The notes beneath the pieces were generated by a model, which had not been told where the DNA came from, did no database searches, and saw nothing but the letters and a program-made list of their open reading frames with translations. From Cyclobacteriaceae bacterium (GTDB taxonomy: Bacteria > Bacteroidota > Bacteroidia > Cytophagales > Cyclobacteriaceae), in the NCBI GenBank assembly GCA_028278225.1, contig JANQEU010000001.1:58087-122086 (forward strand): DNA of 64,000 bases, given 5' to 3'. Position numbers and translations under genes: made by a program. Of this stretch, positions 28,100-37,488 are shown piece by piece; the stretch's first letter is position 1; each line of letters begins with the position of its first letter.

Positions 28100-28128
28100 A
28101 ATTATCCTTCTTTTATAGCCTGCATTTA

Positions 28129-30189
28129 TCACCTGGTCAAAACAGATATTTCCGCAAAAGACGCCGGCCTGTCATCCACTGTTTTAATAGCTCTTAATTT
28201 GATAAACTTTGTATCAGTTGCTGAATTCAGATTGATCGTCTGAAGTATGGGGCTGTTCAGAATATTGGAAAACTCTCCCTCTGATGACAAACGCCAATCA
28301 ATCCCGTCACCAGATGTGAATAACTGATATTCACTTATAAATCCTGATATCCATCTTTGTTGCATTGGCATGTAGGTAAAGCCTGTGATCCGGATAACTT
28401 CACCTAAGTCAATGACTACTTCATTGGATTCACTACTCCACCATGTGTTGTCGGAGCCATCTATCAACTTTTCAGCGTCATCATCGTTCCCGACGACCGA
28501 CCACTTGATCTTTGAAATATCAAAATCCCCGGTGCTTACGTCACTGACCTTTCCGGATTGTTCATCTTTGGCTATCGCCTGAATTACTGTTGGTGAATGC
28601 TGTTCAAATGGTCCCGCATATTTTTGGCCACTTTCCATGGGATCCGATCCATCTATTGAGTAAAAAATGGAAACATTGTCATCCGGAACTTCGATTGTGA
28701 CCATTCCCAACCTATCACGAACAATTACAGGGGGAACAATCAAGGCTGGCGCTTTGTATATTTCGATATTGGCTATTGCTGGACAGGCTTTAGCATCCTT
28801 GATGGTCATCCTCAGGGCCTCTACTTCAATATCCGGAAACCTTAAAATTCGCTTATACCCAATGGTAGTCCCTTCGGCTATCGATACCCATCCTTCGTCA
28901 GTTCTACCTTCCAGTGTAAACGCTTTTACCCGTTGACCGAGAGCAACGTACTCCTGCACCAAAAACCTGTTGACAATGGTAGGTTCACCAAATGACAAAT
29001 CAATTGAAGCTGCTGTCACTCCATCTTCAGTTGCCCAATATGTTTCTGCCTTCCCGTCCACCACATTGCTGATTTTATAACCGGTTCCTCTTTCGTTCGA
29101 AGCATTAACCCTCACACCTGCAGCCAGATCATTTGCAAAGTCTTCCTTAACCTTTGCCGCCAGTTTCATTACCTGTTCTACATCTTTCTCATGGATCAGT
29201 CCACGATTATCAACCGGAAAATTGAGTAGTAGTGAGGCGTTTTGTCCAATCGACTTGTAGTAGATATCCAGCAGGTGGGGCAATGACTTCACTTTATGAT
29301 CTTCATAAGGATGGTAATACCACCCCGGACGTATGGACACATCTGCCTCGGCAGGTACCCAATGCGTGCCGTTTTCCTGGCCCGGTGAATATTGTTTTGA
29401 ATATTCCGGCATGCCCGCATACACCGAATCCCGGAGTAAGTTTGACCATGTAGTCGGATAGGCAAAACCATGCTCATTACCGACCCATCTTACATCAAGT
29501 CCTGCATCTCCAAATATTACAGCGTTGGGCTGTAATTCACGAATGATCGAAAATGTATTCGGCCAGTCATAGTAAGACTTCTTGTCTACCCTGCGGTCTT
29601 CATTGGCACCACCGTAGTAGCCGGTTCCGCCGTTCGCGCCATCAAACCAAACTTCGAAAACCTCACCATAATTCGTCAGCAGCTCTCTAAGCTGATTGCG
29701 AAAATAAGTGACGTATTCCGGAGTTCCGTAGTCGGGATGATTTCTGTCCCACGGTGACAAATACACCCCGAATTTCAAGCCATATTCCTCACAGGCATCC
29801 GACAGTTCCCTTAAAACATCACCCTTGCCATCTTTCCATGGCGAGTTTTTTACGGAATGTTCCGTATACGACGAGGGCCAAAGGCAAAACCCGTCGTGGT
29901 GTTTGGCGGTAAGAATGATCCCCTTCATTCCTGCTTCTTTTACGACCCTGACCCACTGACGTGTATCGAGTTCTGTTGGATCAAACCGGCCCGGACTTTC
30001 ATCTCCAAATCCCCACTCCATGTTGGTGAATGTATTCATATTGAAATGAATAAAGGCGTAAAATTCGAGCTGATGCCAGGCTAACTGACGGGCACTTGGG
30101 ACAGGGTAAACGGGTTCGGGTGGCGCTACTTTTGACTGCTGACATGCGAAGGAGACAACCACTAAGGCTGTTAACAACATTCTAACCAT
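28129..30189 (-). CDS. Alpha-L-fucosidase, GH29, with carbohydrate-binding modules
   Basis: A 686-residue lipoprotein (lipobox SFAC). The GH29 barrel (about 30-350) includes FIHFNMNTFTNMEWG, LTAKHHDGFCLWPS and the likely nucleophile Asp183 in VWFDGANG. After it come an F5/8-type C domain (about 355-470), a chitobiase C-terminal-like beta-sandwich (about 475-545, SIFYSIDGSDPMESG) and a second F5/8-type C domain (about 550-686). The barrel style fits the branch of GH29 preferring linked, branched fucose (GH29-B) more than the simple aryl-fucosidase type. It removes terminal alpha-L-fucose outside the cytoplasm. It is followed by DUF6786 29 bases on, and an L-fucose dehydrogenase-like gene lies 191 bases upstream on the same strand. 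Confidence 0.93.
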   Translation of the reverse strand: MVRMLLTALVVVSFACQQSKVAPPEPVYPVPSARQLAWHQLEFYAFIHFNMNTFTNMEWGFGDESPGRFDPTELDTRQWVRVVKEAGMKGIILTAKHHDGFCLWPSSYTEHSVKNSPWKDGKGDVLRELSDACEEYGLKFGVYLSPWDRNHPDYGTPEYVTYFRNQLRELLTNYGEVFEVWFDGANGGTGYYGGANEDRRVDKKSYYDWPNTFSIIRELQPNAVIFGDAGLDVRWVGNEHGFAYPTTWSNLLRDSVYAGMPEYSKQYSPGQENGTHWVPAEADVSIRPGWYYHPYEDHKVKSLPHLLDIYYKSIGQNASLLLNFPVDNRGLIHEKDVEQVMKLAAKVKEDFANDLAAGVRVNASNERGTGYKISNVVDGKAETYWATEDGVTAASIDLSFGEPTIVNRFLVQEYVALGQRVKAFTLEGRTDEGWVSIAEGTTIGYKRILRFPDIEVEALRMTIKDAKACPAIANIEIYKAPALIVPPVIVRDRLGMVTIEVPDDNVSIFYSIDGSDPMESGQKYAGPFEQHSPTVIQAIAKDEQSGKVSDVSTGDFDISKIKWSVVGNDDDAEKLIDGSDNTWWSSESNEVVIDLGEVIRITGFTYMPMQQRWISGFISEYQLFTSGDGIDWRLSSEGEFSNILNSPILQTINLNSATDTKFIKLRAIKTVDDRPASFAEISVLTR

Positions 30190-30380
30190 TGGACTGATCG
30201 TTTAATATTCTTACGTTAATACTTTCTGTTAAAAAGGGCCAGGTTTTTAGAGGGAACTGCATATGGGAAAATTGTGTATTAGCCTCATTAACAGGAGATT
30301 CATTGCATTTTTGCTGAAGCTTCAGTGAAAGCGATCGGTTTCTTTTAAAATTCACTTTTCAAGGGCTTACAGTCCGATAT

Positions 30381-31178
30381 TTATACCAGGTCCGTTCCGG
30401 CTAAGGCCCTGTCCAGATGTACATATCCTCCATCCACGTAGAGGTGCTGCCCGGTGATATGAGAGGCCTGTTTTGACAGTAAATAAACGGCCATTGATGC
30501 AATCTCTTCTTTGGTTGTCATTCTTTCTCCCAAAGGGATATTCCTGGTAATATCTTTTAGCTTCTCCTCCGGATTTTCAAACTTCTGTAACCAGTTTTCA
30601 TACAGGGGAGTCATTACTTCTGCCGGAATGATGGAATTCACCCGGATGCCGTATTGAAGTAATTCTACAGCCCATTCACGGGTAAGCGCCATTTGTGCAC
30701 CTTTTGAGGCTGCATATCCCGAAGTGTTTCCCTGGCCCGTAACCGCGGTTTTGGAACTGATATTAAGAATACTTCCTTTTGTCTTTTTTAAGTGAGGCAA
30801 GCAGAAGTGCGCCAGGTAATAGTAGTGGTATAAATTCTTGTGAAGGGATTCGAGAAAAGTTTCAGGGGTGCCTCGTTCCAGCCCAACACCATCGTTTACC
30901 CCCGCATTGTTGACCAATCCATGTATCTTATCATATTCACTTACTACTTCGTCAACTACCTCCTTACAGCTTTCGGGAGTGCCAAGTTCTTTGTGTATCA
31001 GGTATCCACTCAGTCCTTTTTCTTCCAATTCTCCCAGGAGCACCTTGCCAACCTCCGGGCTTCTTCCAATGATAACCGGTATCGCCCCTTCTTCCGCCAG
31101 CGCCCGAACAATGCCCTCTCCAATTCCCTTAGCTCCGCCTGTCACCAGATATATTTCATTTTTAATTCCTAAATCCAT
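30381..31178 (-). CDS. SDR oxidoreductase, probable L-fucose dehydrogenase
   Basis: A 265-residue cytoplasmic short-chain dehydrogenase. The cofactor motif TGGAKGIG, the LVNNAG motif and the SSKTAVTGQGNTSGYAASK active-site segment (Ser, Tyr, Lys) are present. The C-terminal region (IPAEVMTPLYENWLQKF, TGQHLYVDGGYVHLDRAL) is typical of the SDR group that includes bacterial L-fucose dehydrogenases, which oxidise L-fucose to L-fuconolactone. It lies directly upstream of the GH29 fucosidase operon on the same strand, and the other enzymes of the same route are at 60120-62175. A related aldose could be the substrate instead. Confidence 0.8.
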   Translation of the reverse strand: MDLGIKNEIYLVTGGAKGIGEGIVRALAEEGAIPVIIGRSPEVGKVLLGELEEKGLSGYLIHKELGTPESCKEVVDEVVSEYDKIHGLVNNAGVNDGVGLERGTPETFLESLHKNLYHYYYLAHFCLPHLKKTKGSILNISSKTAVTGQGNTSGYAASKGAQMALTREWAVELLQYGIRVNSIIPAEVMTPLYENWLQKFENPEEKLKDITRNIPLGERMTTKEEIASMAVYLLSKQASHITGQHLYVDGGYVHLDRALAGTDLV

Positions 31179-31391
31179 GGTAATTCGAGTTAAGAAGATT
31201 TGCAGTATTTATCTTTTGATCATGTCAATTCAAATCAACCGGTCAGCGATCAAATTCAATTTCGTCTCCTTTGATATTCCGTTATAAAAATCGTCCTGAT
31301 TGCAATATAAATTAAACTGATCTCCCTGTGGTAGATCGAAATGTAAATACTACTTTTAGGTATCTTTCTTGGCACATTAAATCACCTGTTC

Positions 31392-32210
31392 ATGAGGAGC
31401 GCACCATCTTTTTTATATTCAATGCTTTTGTTGATCACTTCGTTTTACTCAACCCCCTGCATAAGCCAGGATATTGAAAAACGCATTTTGATCTATACAA
31501 AAAATGGAGAAGGGTTTGTACATGATAATATCCCCTACAGCACACCTTTGATAAAAAAAATAGCGGAGGAAAAAGGGTATGCAGTAGATACCTCTGCAGA
31601 TGCAAGTGTGATAACGGAAGAAAATCTTAAACGATATCATGCACTTGTTTTTTCTAATACCAATAACGAAACATTTGATACGGATGAACAAAAACTGGCC
31701 TTTCAAAGATATATTCAGGCCGGGGGGCGTTTGGTAAGTATACACTCCGCCTGCGGGTCGGAACGTCAATGGCCGTGGTTTTGGAAAGTTGTTGGCGGTA
31801 AATTTTTTCGCCATGCTCCGGGAGGACAAACATTTGATATCAAGGTAATTGATGCAAACAATCCCTCAACTGCGCACTTACCCAATGTCTGGTCCTGGGA
31901 GGACGAATGTTACTACCTGAAACATATGAACCCGGACATTCATGTGCTGATAGCCGCAGATCTCCGGACGGTTGAGGACGAAAAGAAACAAGAATATCCG
32001 GGAGAAATATTTGGAAATTACTTTCCGATAAGCTGGTGTCATGAGTTTGACGGCGGCCGGCAGTGGCATACTTCACTGGGGCATTCTGCGGAATATTACG
32101 ATGATAAGGCATTTCAAAATCATATTCTGGGTGGTATTGAGTGGGTGACGCAACCCCAGTTCCAATTAGACTACAGTAAGGCTACAACAGAATTGATTTT
32201 GGATCAATAG
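31392..32210 (+). CDS. ThuA-like secreted protein
   Basis: A 272-residue protein with a signal peptide (about 1-25) and a ThuA-like class I amidotransferase-fold domain: ILIYTKNGEGFVHDNI, then GGRLVSIHSACGSERQWPW, where a Cys is in the nucleophile-elbow position, and GRQWHTSLGHSAEYYDD at the end. ThuA-like proteins occur in sugar-use operons, including trehalose utilisation; their reaction is unknown. It starts a plus-strand run that continues five bases later with a PmoA/DUF6807 protein and then oxidoreductases, a combination seen repeatedly in Bacteroidota and Planctomycetes. It is divergent from the fucose dehydrogenase gene across 213 bases, in which I see no sure promoter. Confidence 0.85.
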   Translation: MRSAPSFLYSMLLLITSFYSTPCISQDIEKRILIYTKNGEGFVHDNIPYSTPLIKKIAEEKGYAVDTSADASVITEENLKRYHALVFSNTNNETFDTDEQKLAFQRYIQAGGRLVSIHSACGSERQWPWFWKVVGGKFFRHAPGGQTFDIKVIDANNPSTAHLPNVWSWEDECYYLKHMNPDIHVLIAADLRTVEDEKKQEYPGEIFGNYFPISWCHEFDGGRQWHTSLGHSAEYYDDKAFQNHILGGIEWVTQPQFQLDYSKATTELILDQ

Positions 32211-32215
32211 CGAAA

Positions 32216-33490
32216 ATGTCCATGACCTTTAACCTGTTATTCTTGTTTTTCCAACTGTTTTCCGTATCGTCAGAGACGGAAGTGCAATCCGGTTTGATTG
32301 CCACATTCATTGTTGAACCCGGCAATTCCAAAAGGCTCAATACACCTGTATTTATTGATATTTCCGGGATTACTACGGACAGGCAATCGGGCGACTTGCA
32401 GCTTTTTGAAATCACTCCGGATGGTCCCAAAAAGGTCAACTCACAGATCGAATCAAAACAAAATTTAAATTTTTTATGGTGGATTTTAGAAGGTGAAACA
32501 CCACCCGGGGCATTACGGAAATTTGAACTGAGGAGATCAGATAGTTCCAAGGAAGCAAACTCAGACATAAAATCTGTTGACAATGGAGAAGCCATCCACT
32601 TTCAAATTGCTGAAAAGAAAGTGTTGGCATATCAATACAGAATTACGCAAGTCCCTGATGGAGTTTCAGAAATTTATCAGAGGGGCGGATACATTCACCC
32701 GTTATGGTCTCCTGCCGGAGCGATCATTACACGCATTCAGCCACCTGACCACTACCATCATTACGGGATCTGGAACCCGTGGACTCACACGGAATTTGAA
32801 GGAAGGGAAATTGATTTCTGGAATCTGTATAAAGGACAGGGGACGGTCGTTGTGAAAGGCGATCCTACTGTAATTGACGGGAAAATCTTCAGTGATCTTT
32901 TCACTTTTCATCAGCATATTGTAAAAGCAGACTCGCTGAATCCTGCGGATAAAACAGCTTTGAACGAAAGCATACAAATACGCATTTGGAATGCGGACCC
33001 GCAGCAAAAAGTATGGTTGGTTGATATTATTTCCACACTAACCTGCGCTGTCGAGCTCCCATTTACAATCAAAGAATACAGGTACCAGGGATTTAGCCTG
33101 CGAGCTAACAAAAACTGGGATGACCAGACTGCCACCCTGATCACTTCGGAAGGGAAAGATAAAAGTAATGCTAATGGTACAAGGGCCCGCTGGTGCGATG
33201 TTAAGGGTCCATCAATAGCAGGTACTTCAGGAATTGTGTTTATGACCCATCCGGACAATTTCAATTATCCTGAACTTCTACGCATATGGCCGACTGGCAT
33301 GAATGAGGGAAAAGAAAATGTTTTTGTGAATTTCAATCCCGCGCAGGACAGGGACTGGATATTGGAACCGGGAAAATCCTACACATTACGATACAGATTG
33401 CTGATGTATGATGGAAGCATCGATAGGCAATTGGCTGAGAATTATTGGAATGATTTCACCAATCCTCCATTGGTAATTATGCAAGACTAA
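32216..33490 (+). CDS. PmoA-like (DUF6807) family secreted protein
   Basis: A 424-residue protein with a hydrophobic N-terminal signal (MSMTFNLLFLFFQLFSVSS). The core carries IYQRGGYIHPLWSPAG, PDHYHHYGIWNPWTH and GREIDFWNL, the histidine-rich hallmark of the family annotated as DUF6807 or PmoA family. It is not a particulate methane monooxygenase subunit in the known sense: there are no membrane helices and no pmoBC. The His cluster could bind a metal. The gene starts five bases after the ThuA-like gene, so the two act together, probably outside the cytoplasm on a sugar derivative. Function unknown. Confidence 0.8.
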   Translation: MSMTFNLLFLFFQLFSVSSETEVQSGLIATFIVEPGNSKRLNTPVFIDISGITTDRQSGDLQLFEITPDGPKKVNSQIESKQNLNFLWWILEGETPPGALRKFELRRSDSSKEANSDIKSVDNGEAIHFQIAEKKVLAYQYRITQVPDGVSEIYQRGGYIHPLWSPAGAIITRIQPPDHYHHYGIWNPWTHTEFEGREIDFWNLYKGQGTVVVKGDPTVIDGKIFSDLFTFHQHIVKADSLNPADKTALNESIQIRIWNADPQQKVWLVDIISTLTCAVELPFTIKEYRYQGFSLRANKNWDDQTATLITSEGKDKSNANGTRARWCDVKGPSIAGTSGIVFMTHPDNFNYPELLRIWPTGMNEGKENVFVNFNPAQDRDWILEPGKSYTLRYRLLMYDGSIDRQLAENYWNDFTNPPLVIMQD

Positions 33491-33531
33491 ATCCGGACAT
33501 TTTAAATACAGGAATTATCCATACCATACAT

Positions 33532-34953
33532 ATGAACAAGAAAGAAACCTCAATGAAAGACGCCATTTCCAGACGTGACTATTTGAAAAAATCCTTGATC
33601 GGAAGCGCCGGAGTGCTGGTTGCTCCTTCCATCGTTCCATCGACTGTCTTTGGTAAAAGCGCACCCAGTAACAAGATCAATATCGGCCAGATAGGCTACG
33701 GACGCATCGCCGGAAGTCACGACCTGCCCGAAACGATGAAATACGATATCACAAGAGTGATATCAGTCAGCGATGTAGATACTAAAAGGGCTCAATCAGG
33801 TAAAGAATATGTCGAAAACTGGTACACGGAAAAAACAGGAAAGAAAAACTATGTTAAGGTCAAGACATATCAGGACTATCGTGAAATGCTCCTGGATAAG
33901 GACATTGATGCCGTGATCATAAGTACACCGGACCATTGGCATGCGCAACCGGCAATGGAAGCTGCTGCGGCCGGGAAGGATATTTACCTCCAAAAGCCTA
34001 CTTCCCTCACTGTTGCTGAAGGAAGGGCCATGAGCGACGCTATTAAAAAATATGACAGAATACTCCAGGTAGGAACACAGCAGCGATCTTCTCCCCAGTT
34101 TCGTATTGCCGCCGAACTGGTGAGAAACGGACGAATCGGCAAATTGCATACCGTAAAAATCGGCCTGCCCGGGGATCCTTCAGGCCCGGTTGCACCGGAA
34201 ATGGAGATTCCTGCCAACCTGGATTATGACATGTGGCTTGGCTCCACTCCTGAAGCATACTACACGGAAATGCGTGTCCATCCTCAAAATGACTTTTCAA
34301 GACCCGGATGGCTCAGGTGTGAACAATTTGGCGCCGGTATGATCACCGGATGGGGTCAGCATCATATTGATTCCGCACACTGGGGTATGGATACGGAATA
34401 TACAGGGCCTGTTGAAGTGGAAGCCATAGCTCAATTCCCGAATTACGGATTGTGGGACGTACATGGAGACTTTATGGTGAAAGCAAGGTATGAAAATGAG
34501 ATTACCATGTTCATCAGCGGAGGTTACCCCAATGGTATCAGATACGAGGGTACAGAAGGATGGATCTTTGTTTCAAGAGGCAGTTACGTGGCAACGGCAA
34601 GTGACCCGGTTTCCCAGGCAAATAACAACAAGGCCCTTGATGCCAGCGACCCGGCCATTTTGAAATCTGAAATCGGGGCAAATGAAACAAAGCTTTACGT
34701 AAGCAAGGAACAGCATGGTAACTGGCTGGATTGCATCCAATCAAGGAAAATGCCTATTTCCCCTGCTGAAATGGGGCACAGGACCTGTACAGCATGTTTG
34801 ATAAGCCATATTGCTATGAAACTACCACGAAAGCTATACTGGGATCCTTCAAAGGAAAAGTTCAAAAATGATGATGAGGCAAATACTATGCTATCCCGGC
34901 CTCAACGGGCTCCATGGGGGTACGAAAACAGCACGTTGCTGGATTCAAAATAA
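33532..34953 (+). CDS. Tat-exported Gfo/Idh/MocA family oxidoreductase
   Basis: A 473-residue protein with a twin-arginine signal (SRRDYLKKS, about 14-22, followed by a hydrophobic stretch and an A-x-x-A-like cut near residue 40). The Rossmann NAD(P) domain begins INIGQIGYGRIAGSHD, and the family lysine segment reads DIYLQKPTSLTV. The C-terminal substrate domain holds GWGQHHIDSAHWGM. Tat export lets such enzymes leave the cytoplasm with folded cofactor; relatives in glycan loci oxidise, epimerise or, with cofactor cycling, cleave glycosides. There is a 41-base gap from the PmoA-like gene. Substrate unknown; the neighbours suggest a sugar or sugar acid. Confidence 0.88.
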   Translation: MNKKETSMKDAISRRDYLKKSLIGSAGVLVAPSIVPSTVFGKSAPSNKINIGQIGYGRIAGSHDLPETMKYDITRVISVSDVDTKRAQSGKEYVENWYTEKTGKKNYVKVKTYQDYREMLLDKDIDAVIISTPDHWHAQPAMEAAAAGKDIYLQKPTSLTVAEGRAMSDAIKKYDRILQVGTQQRSSPQFRIAAELVRNGRIGKLHTVKIGLPGDPSGPVAPEMEIPANLDYDMWLGSTPEAYYTEMRVHPQNDFSRPGWLRCEQFGAGMITGWGQHHIDSAHWGMDTEYTGPVEVEAIAQFPNYGLWDVHGDFMVKARYENEITMFISGGYPNGIRYEGTEGWIFVSRGSYVATASDPVSQANNNKALDASDPAILKSEIGANETKLYVSKEQHGNWLDCIQSRKMPISPAEMGHRTCTACLISHIAMKLPRKLYWDPSKEKFKNDDEANTMLSRPQRAPWGYENSTLLDSK

Positions 34954-35088
34954 TACAAATGATCAAAATACCATATCCAATGAAGGTACAGAACCAGCTT
35001 AGATGTCATGATCAGTTCTAATTTGACTAACAAAAGTCAATTTGGAAATCAAGCTTTTTTCACCCTTTCCTTTAGGGGAGAACAACTG

Positions 35089-35136
35089 GAAAATCCTCTG
35101 ATTTCCTTTAGGGCCAGGGTAAAGAAGAGGATTTTC
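35089..35136. repeat. Inverted repeat in the leader of the lipoprotein oxidoreductase gene
   Basis: Two perfect 11-base arms (GAAAATCCTCT at 35089-35099 and AGAGGATTTTC at 35126-35136) enclose a 26-base loop. A 12-base direct repeat TTTCCTTTAGGG occurs nearby (about 35067 and 35102). The element lies just before the preferred start at 35143 and could be a small dispersed intergenic repeat or a leader hairpin. Confidence 0.5.
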
Positions 35137-35142
35137 AACACC

Positions 35143-36579
35143 ATGGGTCAAAATGGAATTTGTAGTCTATGCCATTTTTACTTCCTATTAGGATTTCTTT
35201 TTGTCTTCATTTCATGCAGCCCTGACACAAACAAAAAAGAGATGAAAGATAAGATTCAGGGCTTCGATGGGTCCGCCAGTGAAGTGAAGCTTATGACCCT
35301 TGATCCCGGACATTTCCACGCGTCTTTGGTCCAAAAGTATATGTATGACCAGGTGGATCCGGTAGTGTATGTTTTTGCTCCCGAAGGCGATGAGGTCGAG
35401 GAACATCTTAAAATCATCAGGCAGTTTAACACCCGACCTGAAAATCCGACGAAATGGATAGAAAAGGTTTATCAGGGACCAGATTATCTCGAAAAGATGC
35501 TGAAAGAAAAACCAGGAAATGTGATGATGGTGGCAGGTAACAATGCAAAAAAGACAGAATATATTCACTCAGCCATTCAATCAGGCATCAATGTCCTGGC
35601 TGATAAACCAATGGTGATACAGCCCGGAGAATATCCCCTTCTGGAGGAAGCATTTACGCTGGCGGAACAAAAAGGGCTGCTGCTGTATGATATTATGACC
35701 GAGCGCTTTGAGATCACTACCATATTGCAGAAAGAGCTTTCAGGTATGGAGTCGCTATTCGGAGAATTGGAAAAAGGAACTCCTGAAAATCCCGCCATTT
35801 CAAAAGAGAGTGTCCACCACTTTTATAAACATGTTGCGGGTAAACCATTGAAAAGACCACCGTGGTTTTTTGACATCACCCAGGAGGGGGCCGGTATTGT
35901 TGATGTTTCCACCCATTTGGTCGATCTGATCCTTTGGGAGTGTTTTCCGGAACAACCCATTGATCAGACAGAGGTGGAAGTAATAAGTGCAAGACAATGG
36001 TCTACCACCATGTCGCCAAAAGAATTTGAACAGGTTACAGGTCTCTCCTCCTACCCTGATTACCTGGAAAAATACCTGACAAAGGATTCCTTGCTGGATG
36101 TTTATTCCAATGGAGATTTGGTGTTTACTACCAGGGGAGTTCATGGTAAGGTATCCGTGATTTGGAATTTCAAAGCACCTGAAGGAGCCCGGGACACTCA
36201 TTTTTCAATAATGAGGGGCTCAAAAGCAAACCTAGTAATACGGCAAGACCGGGATCAGCATTATATCCCAACCCTGTATGTTGAACCTGCGAAGGACATA
36301 GATCCGGAACTTGCTGATACTGTCATAGCGGACGCTATTGAAAAACTGAATGCAAAGTATCCGGGGCTTTCCAAAAAACCCTCATTATCCGGCTGGGAAA
36401 TTGTAATCCCGGACAAATATCACGTCGGGCATGAGGCCCATTTTAAGCAGGTAACGGACAGATATTTGCAATATTTGATCGAAGGTAAACTGCCTGAGTG
36501 GGAAGTGAGAAATATGTTAACTAAATACCATATTACAATGAAGGCATATGAAATGAGCCTGGATGATCCAGACCATTGA
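35143..36579 (+). CDS. Gfo/Idh/MocA-like oxidoreductase lipoprotein
   Basis: About 478 residues from ATG 35143, which yields a lipoprotein signal ending FVFISC; the ORF could be extended to 35008, but that leader contains a repeat element and no signal. The N-terminal half resembles a Rossmann fold (VKLMTLDPGHFHASLVQKYM, NVMMVAGNNAKKTEYIHSA), with NVLADKPMVIQPGEY in place of the usual family lysine motif. The C-terminal half matches the oxidoreductase C-terminal domain found in Bacteroidota homologs (GIVDVSTHLVDLILWE). An NAD(P)-fold enzyme as a surface lipoprotein is odd, since it has no folded export signal. It may use a tightly held cofactor or have lost redox activity. It is followed by an SDR 21 bases on. 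Confidence 0.8.
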   Translation: MGQNGICSLCHFYFLLGFLFVFISCSPDTNKKEMKDKIQGFDGSASEVKLMTLDPGHFHASLVQKYMYDQVDPVVYVFAPEGDEVEEHLKIIRQFNTRPENPTKWIEKVYQGPDYLEKMLKEKPGNVMMVAGNNAKKTEYIHSAIQSGINVLADKPMVIQPGEYPLLEEAFTLAEQKGLLLYDIMTERFEITTILQKELSGMESLFGELEKGTPENPAISKESVHHFYKHVAGKPLKRPPWFFDITQEGAGIVDVSTHLVDLILWECFPEQPIDQTEVEVISARQWSTTMSPKEFEQVTGLSSYPDYLEKYLTKDSLLDVYSNGDLVFTTRGVHGKVSVIWNFKAPEGARDTHFSIMRGSKANLVIRQDRDQHYIPTLYVEPAKDIDPELADTVIADAIEKLNAKYPGLSKKPSLSGWEIVIPDKYHVGHEAHFKQVTDRYLQYLIEGKLPEWEVRNMLTKYHITMKAYEMSLDDPDH

Positions 36580-36600
36580 GCCGATTATGATTTTTAACGC

Positions 36601-37416
36601 ATGCAAGAACTATTTGATTTAACCGGAAAAGTGGCCGTGATTACCGGAGGCACAGGAGTACTGGGTGGAGCCATGGCAACTGGTCTGGCAAAGGCTGGCG
36701 CAAGTGTAGCTATATTGGGTCGAAAAGAAGAGAAAGCAATAGAAGTTGCCAAGAATATTGAAAATGACGGAGGAACGGCCATGGCTTTGCCTGCTGATGT
36801 ATTAAAAAAAGAATCCCTGGAAACTGCCAAGAGTAAATTAATCGATAAATGGGGAACCATAGATATACTGGTCAATGCAGCGGGCGGGAATGTGCCCGGA
36901 GCGGTAATTCAACCTGATCAATCGTTTACGGACCTCGAGGAAGTGGCGTTGAGAGAAGTGGTAGACCTCAACCAATTGGGTTCGGTCCTCCCGAGTGTAG
37001 TATTTTGTTCATTAATGATAGAAAAGAAACAGGGCGTAGTTATCAATATTTCATCCATGGCTGCCGACAGGCCCATAACTCGCGTGCTGGGATACAGTAC
37101 CTCTAAGGCCGGAATTGACAGCTTTACAAAATGGCTGGCAGTGGAAATGGCTCAGAAATATGGAGATGGAATACGTGTCAATGCGATAGCGCCGGGATTC
37201 TTCATCGCTGATCAAAACAGAAAGCTAATACTTAACGAAGATGGCAGTTTGACTGACAGGGGAAATAAGGTTATTACCAATACTCCCATGGGGCGATTTG
37301 GAGAAGCAGATGAACTTTGTGGTACCCTGGTATGGCTCTGTAGCGATGCTTCTAAGTTTGTGACCGGGGCGGTGATACCTGTAGATGGTGGCTTCAGCGC
37401 CTACAGTGGAGTTTGA
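36601..37416 (+). CDS. SDR oxidoreductase, D-mannonate-oxidoreductase-like
   Basis: A 271-residue cytoplasmic SDR. It shows the cofactor motif GGTGVLGGAMATGLA, the NAAGGN motif and an SSMAADRPITRVLGYSTSK active site (Ser, Tyr, Lys). The N-terminus (FDLTGKVAVITGGTGVLGG) and the segment VNAIAPGFFIADQNRKLI are typical of the Bacteroidota SDR group annotated as D-mannonate oxidoreductase or fructuronate reductase-like. It would interconvert a keto-sugar acid and its reduced form with NAD(P)H. The TRAP transporter genes follow 72 bases later, so the transported compound is likely a hexuronate or aldonate feeding this enzyme. Confidence 0.82.
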   Translation: MQELFDLTGKVAVITGGTGVLGGAMATGLAKAGASVAILGRKEEKAIEVAKNIENDGGTAMALPADVLKKESLETAKSKLIDKWGTIDILVNAAGGNVPGAVIQPDQSFTDLEEVALREVVDLNQLGSVLPSVVFCSLMIEKKQGVVINISSMAADRPITRVLGYSTSKAGIDSFTKWLAVEMAQKYGDGIRVNAIAPGFFIADQNRKLILNEDGSLTDRGNKVITNTPMGRFGEADELCGTLVWLCSDASKFVTGAVIPVDGGFSAYSGV

Positions 37417-37488
37417 CTTAATTATTGATTAGCAATATGATCTATCCGATATTCATATTTTTCAATTTTGTTTGATACATATATTCGA

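Noticed and set aside
32216..33490. Particulate methane monooxygenase subunit
   Set aside because: The name PmoA for this family is historical. The protein has no membrane helices beyond its signal and there is no pmoB or pmoC gene.
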